A program made the position numbers and the translations under genes. Below are positions 60,574 to 64,000 of a stretch of 64,000 bases of DNA, piece after piece (the first letter of the stretch is position 1; each line of letters begins with the position of its first letter). The stretch is from Pseudomonadota bacterium. GTDB taxonomy: Bacteria; Myxococcota_A; Polyangia; GCA-2747355. Location of the stretch: assembly GCA_016711215.1 (NCBI GenBank), contig JADJTL010000003.1, positions 124,001-188,000 of the forward strand, given 5' to 3'. Below the pieces are notes generated by a model, which did not search any database, had not been told where the DNA came from, and worked only from the letters and a program-made list of their open reading frames with translations.

Positions 60574-60930
60574 ATGCCCCAGCATGACAGCGCAGCCGCA
60601 GACGCCGCGACAGGGGCGCCCGCGCCCCAGAACCCCGCTGCGAGCCCAGAGGACGCGGTCTCGTTCCTCGACGCGGTCGGCGCGGCTGCGCGCCGGCGCC
60701 GCCGCGCGATCACGATCGCCCTGCTGCTGACGCTGGGCGGGCTCTGCTTCTTCCTCGCGCTCCTCTTCGGACTGTCGCGCGGCTTCGATCGGCTGGCCCG
60801 TCAGACCTCGGGATCCTTGTCCGGCGCGCTGGCGCCGGCCCCACCGCTGGAGCCTCGGGCACCACCGCCCCCGCCCGCCCCTGCCGGCGCCAGCGGCGCC
60901 AACGACCTACCGCCTCCGCCGGGGCTCTGA
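60574..60930 (+). CDS. Small single-pass membrane protein of unknown function
   Basis: 118 aa with GAGGAGGG before the ATG. Disordered Ala/Pro-rich N-terminus, then RRRRRAITIALLLTLGGLCF and FLALLFGL as a single membrane helix with a positive cytoplasmic flank. The tail beyond it is Pro-rich (PPPPPAPAGAS). No family recognised. It is 35 bases after mnmG. Confidence 0.65.
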   Translation: MPQHDSAAADAATGAPAPQNPAASPEDAVSFLDAVGAAARRRRRAITIALLLTLGGLCFFLALLFGLSRGFDRLARQTSGSLSGALAPAPPLEPRAPPPPPAPAGASGANDLPPPPGL

Positions 60931-60943
60931 GCGCGCGACGCCG

Positions 60944-60952
60944 TGCTAGGTT
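60944..60952 (+). promoter_or_regulatory. Extended -10 of the DUF493 gene, possibly leaderless
   Basis: TGCTAGGTT ends six bases before the ATG at 60959. A start at the usual 7 bases after the -10 would fall on the A of the ATG, giving a leaderless mRNA. No ribosome site is visible, which agrees. Confidence 0.45.
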
Positions 60953-60958
60953 GAAGCG

Positions 60959-61273
60959 ATGAGCGGTCGATCACCATATGAGCAAGAGGCAGCGCGCCTC
61001 GCCGCGCTCCCGCGCGCCGAGCGTTTCGCTAGCCTGCTCAGCTTTCCGCTCGACTTCACCTTCAAGGCAATCGGCCGCGGCCCCGAGTTCTGGCAGGCGG
61101 TGCGGACGCTGCTCGACGCGCGTGGGCAGCGCGAGGTGATCCTCGTCGAGCGGCCGAGCGCCAACGGACGCTTCTGCTCGATCACCTTCAACCTTCGCCT
61201 CGACGATGCCGACGCCCTCGACGCCTGGTACTGCGCCTTGCAAGCGCTGCCGAACCTGGTCTATCTGCTTTAG
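60959..61273 (+). CDS. DUF493 (YbeD-like) protein
   Basis: 104 aa. The C-terminal 80 residues match the DUF493/YbeD ferredoxin-like fold: LLSFPLDFTFKAIGRGPEFW, REVILVERPSANGRFCSITF and NLRLDDADALDAWYCALQAL, ending PNLVYLL. YbeD proteins are small cytosolic, possibly regulatory, proteins of uncertain role. Immediately followed by the SCO1 gene. Confidence 0.88.
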   Translation: MSGRSPYEQEAARLAALPRAERFASLLSFPLDFTFKAIGRGPEFWQAVRTLLDARGQREVILVERPSANGRFCSITFNLRLDDADALDAWYCALQALPNLVYLL

Positions 61274-62107
61274 GTGCCTCGCCCCGCGCTCATCGTCGCC
61301 TTGGTGGCCGCGCAGGCGCTGGGGAGTGCCGCGGCACGCGCTGCCGAGCCGCTCCCTCCCCAGCTCGCGGACGTCACGATCGCCGAGCATCTCGACCGCC
61401 AGGTCGATCTCGACACGGCCTTCGTCGACCACCGCGGTCATCGCGTACGGCTGCGCGACTTCGTCAAGCCCGGCCAGCCGCTGCTGCTGACGCTCAACTA
61501 CTACCGCTGCCCGATGCTCTGCAACCTGCAGCTCAATGCGCTGACCCGGGCGCTGCGCCAGCTCGGCTGGGTGCCGGGCCAGAAGTTCCAGCTCGTGACG
61601 ATCAGCATCAATCCGCGCGAGGGCTGGCAGCTCGCGCGCGGCAAGCGCGCCTCCTACCTGCGCCTGCTACAGCGGGCCGGCGCCGAGTGGCACTTCCTCG
61701 TCGGTCAGCAACCCAGCATCGACCGCGTCGCAGACGCCGTCGGCTTTCGCTACCGGTGGCTGCCGGAGCAGCAGCAGTACGCCCATCCTGCGGCGATCTT
61801 TTTCCTCTCGCCGCAGGGACGGGTCGCCCGCTACCTCTACGGGATCGACTACGCCCCACGACCGATCAAGCTCGCGCTAATCGAAGCCGCGGCCGGCCGC
61901 GTCGGCTCCACCGTCGACCGGCTGCTGCTGAGCTGCTTCCACTATGACCCCACGACGGGCCGCTACACGCCCTACGCGGTCGGGATCATGCGGCTCGGCG
62001 GGGTGGCCACGGCGCTGCTGCTGGGGCTGACGCTGCTGGCGCTTTGGCGGCGCGAAGGGCGCAGCGCGGCAGGCGCAGCCAGGGCGAAAAGCCCGCCCGC
62101 GGCTTGA
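61274..62107 (+). CDS. SCO1/SenC-family copper protein
   Basis: 277 aa, GTG directly after the DUF493 stop. Signal peptide IVALVAAQALGSAAARA. Thioredoxin fold with the copper site CPMLC (LTLNYYRCPMLCNLQLNALT), FQLVTISINPREGWQLARGK, WHFLVGQQPSIDRVADAVGF and the copper-ligand His in QYAHPAAIFFLSPQGRVARY. A C-terminal membrane helix (VATALLLGLTLLALW) tethers it. SCO proteins deliver copper to the CuA centre of cytochrome c oxidase. No oxidase genes are in the window. Confidence 0.92.
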   Translation: MPRPALIVALVAAQALGSAAARAAEPLPPQLADVTIAEHLDRQVDLDTAFVDHRGHRVRLRDFVKPGQPLLLTLNYYRCPMLCNLQLNALTRALRQLGWVPGQKFQLVTISINPREGWQLARGKRASYLRLLQRAGAEWHFLVGQQPSIDRVADAVGFRYRWLPEQQQYAHPAAIFFLSPQGRVARYLYGIDYAPRPIKLALIEAAAGRVGSTVDRLLLSCFHYDPTTGRYTPYAVGIMRLGGVATALLLGLTLLALWRREGRSAAGAARAKSPPAA

Positions 62108-62198
62108 CGCTCGGCTCGCAGGCCCTAACTTGCCCGGCGGCGCGGCCCACGGGCGGCACGCATGCCGGTCGCCGGCGCCGCGCAGCGGAGGAAAGCCG

Positions 62199-64000
<1,802 letters not shown>

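Overview
The window is about 64 kb of very GC-rich DNA (roughly 70% G+C by eye). It is densely packed with housekeeping genes and reads as one chromosomal segment of a Gram-negative bacterium. Evidence for an outer membrane and LPS: a KDO-8-phosphate synthase, BamD and CpoB-like proteins, and many lipoprotein signals. Gene style points to the Myxococcota / former Deltaproteobacteria: TruD, an EtfBA pair, FG-GAP lipoproteins, CX3CH cytochrome-like and Big_5 lipoproteins, PilZ and TPR proteins, and frequent GTG starts. The phylum is an inference from gene content, not a search result. I found no phage, transposase, CRISPR array, tRNA or rRNA.

Layout. 1-5 kb: end of an unknown gene, a frameshifted Big_5/cytochrome-like lipoprotein, an FKBP isomerase, DprA, and a CpoB-like/LysM envelope pair. 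5-9 kb: heme operon hemX-hemA-hemC with four-base overlaps, then thioredoxin. 9.4-15 kb: the complete rod-shape operon mreB-mreC-mreD-mrdA-rodA. 15-21 kb: PpiD-like chaperone, a small conserved protein, Lon, and a TatA-like protein. 21-26.5 kb: kdsA with an FGE-sulfatase-domain protein, CreA, and hemE-hemG. 26.6-31.7 kb: a three-domain thioredoxin/GILT-like lipoprotein, ribF, a TPR protein, dapA-dapB. 31.8-35.7 kb: methyltransferase/coiled-coil protein, orphan histidine kinase, PilZ protein, acylphosphatase. 36-41 kb: rho-rpmE-prfA and etfB-etfA. 41-47.4 kb: FG-GAP lipoprotein followed by a RiPP cluster. 47.5-54.3 kb: Crp/Fnr regulator, topoisomerase IV (parE-parC), PlsC, tandem phosphoribosyltransferase. 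54.3-64 kb: repeat-rich intergenic DNA, an unknown basic protein, TruD, bamD with a TPR partner, mnmG, DUF493, SCO1 and the 5' part of clpB.

The most unusual content is a lasso-peptide-type RiPP cluster at 43.8-47.4 kb. It holds a PqqD-like leader-binding protein (B1), an asparagine-synthetase-like cyclase (C), a 55-residue precursor peptide and an HPr-kinase-like protein. The precursor carries the canonical Y-x2-P-x-L-x3-G-x-V-x2-LT leader. No B2 leader protease and no exporter are visible anywhere in the window. The predicted core allows an Ala1-Asp8 macrolactam but has a small-residue tail that lacks bulky plug residues.

A second theme is abundant short tandem repeats in non-coding DNA. 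Two are heptamer arrays: 17 in-register units in the rho leader and five units just before the RiPP precursor. Others are direct duplications that copy the stop-codon region of mreB, kdsA, hemG, etfB and the methyltransferase gene. Many promoters can be read as TTGnnn with a TGnTAGnnT extended -10.
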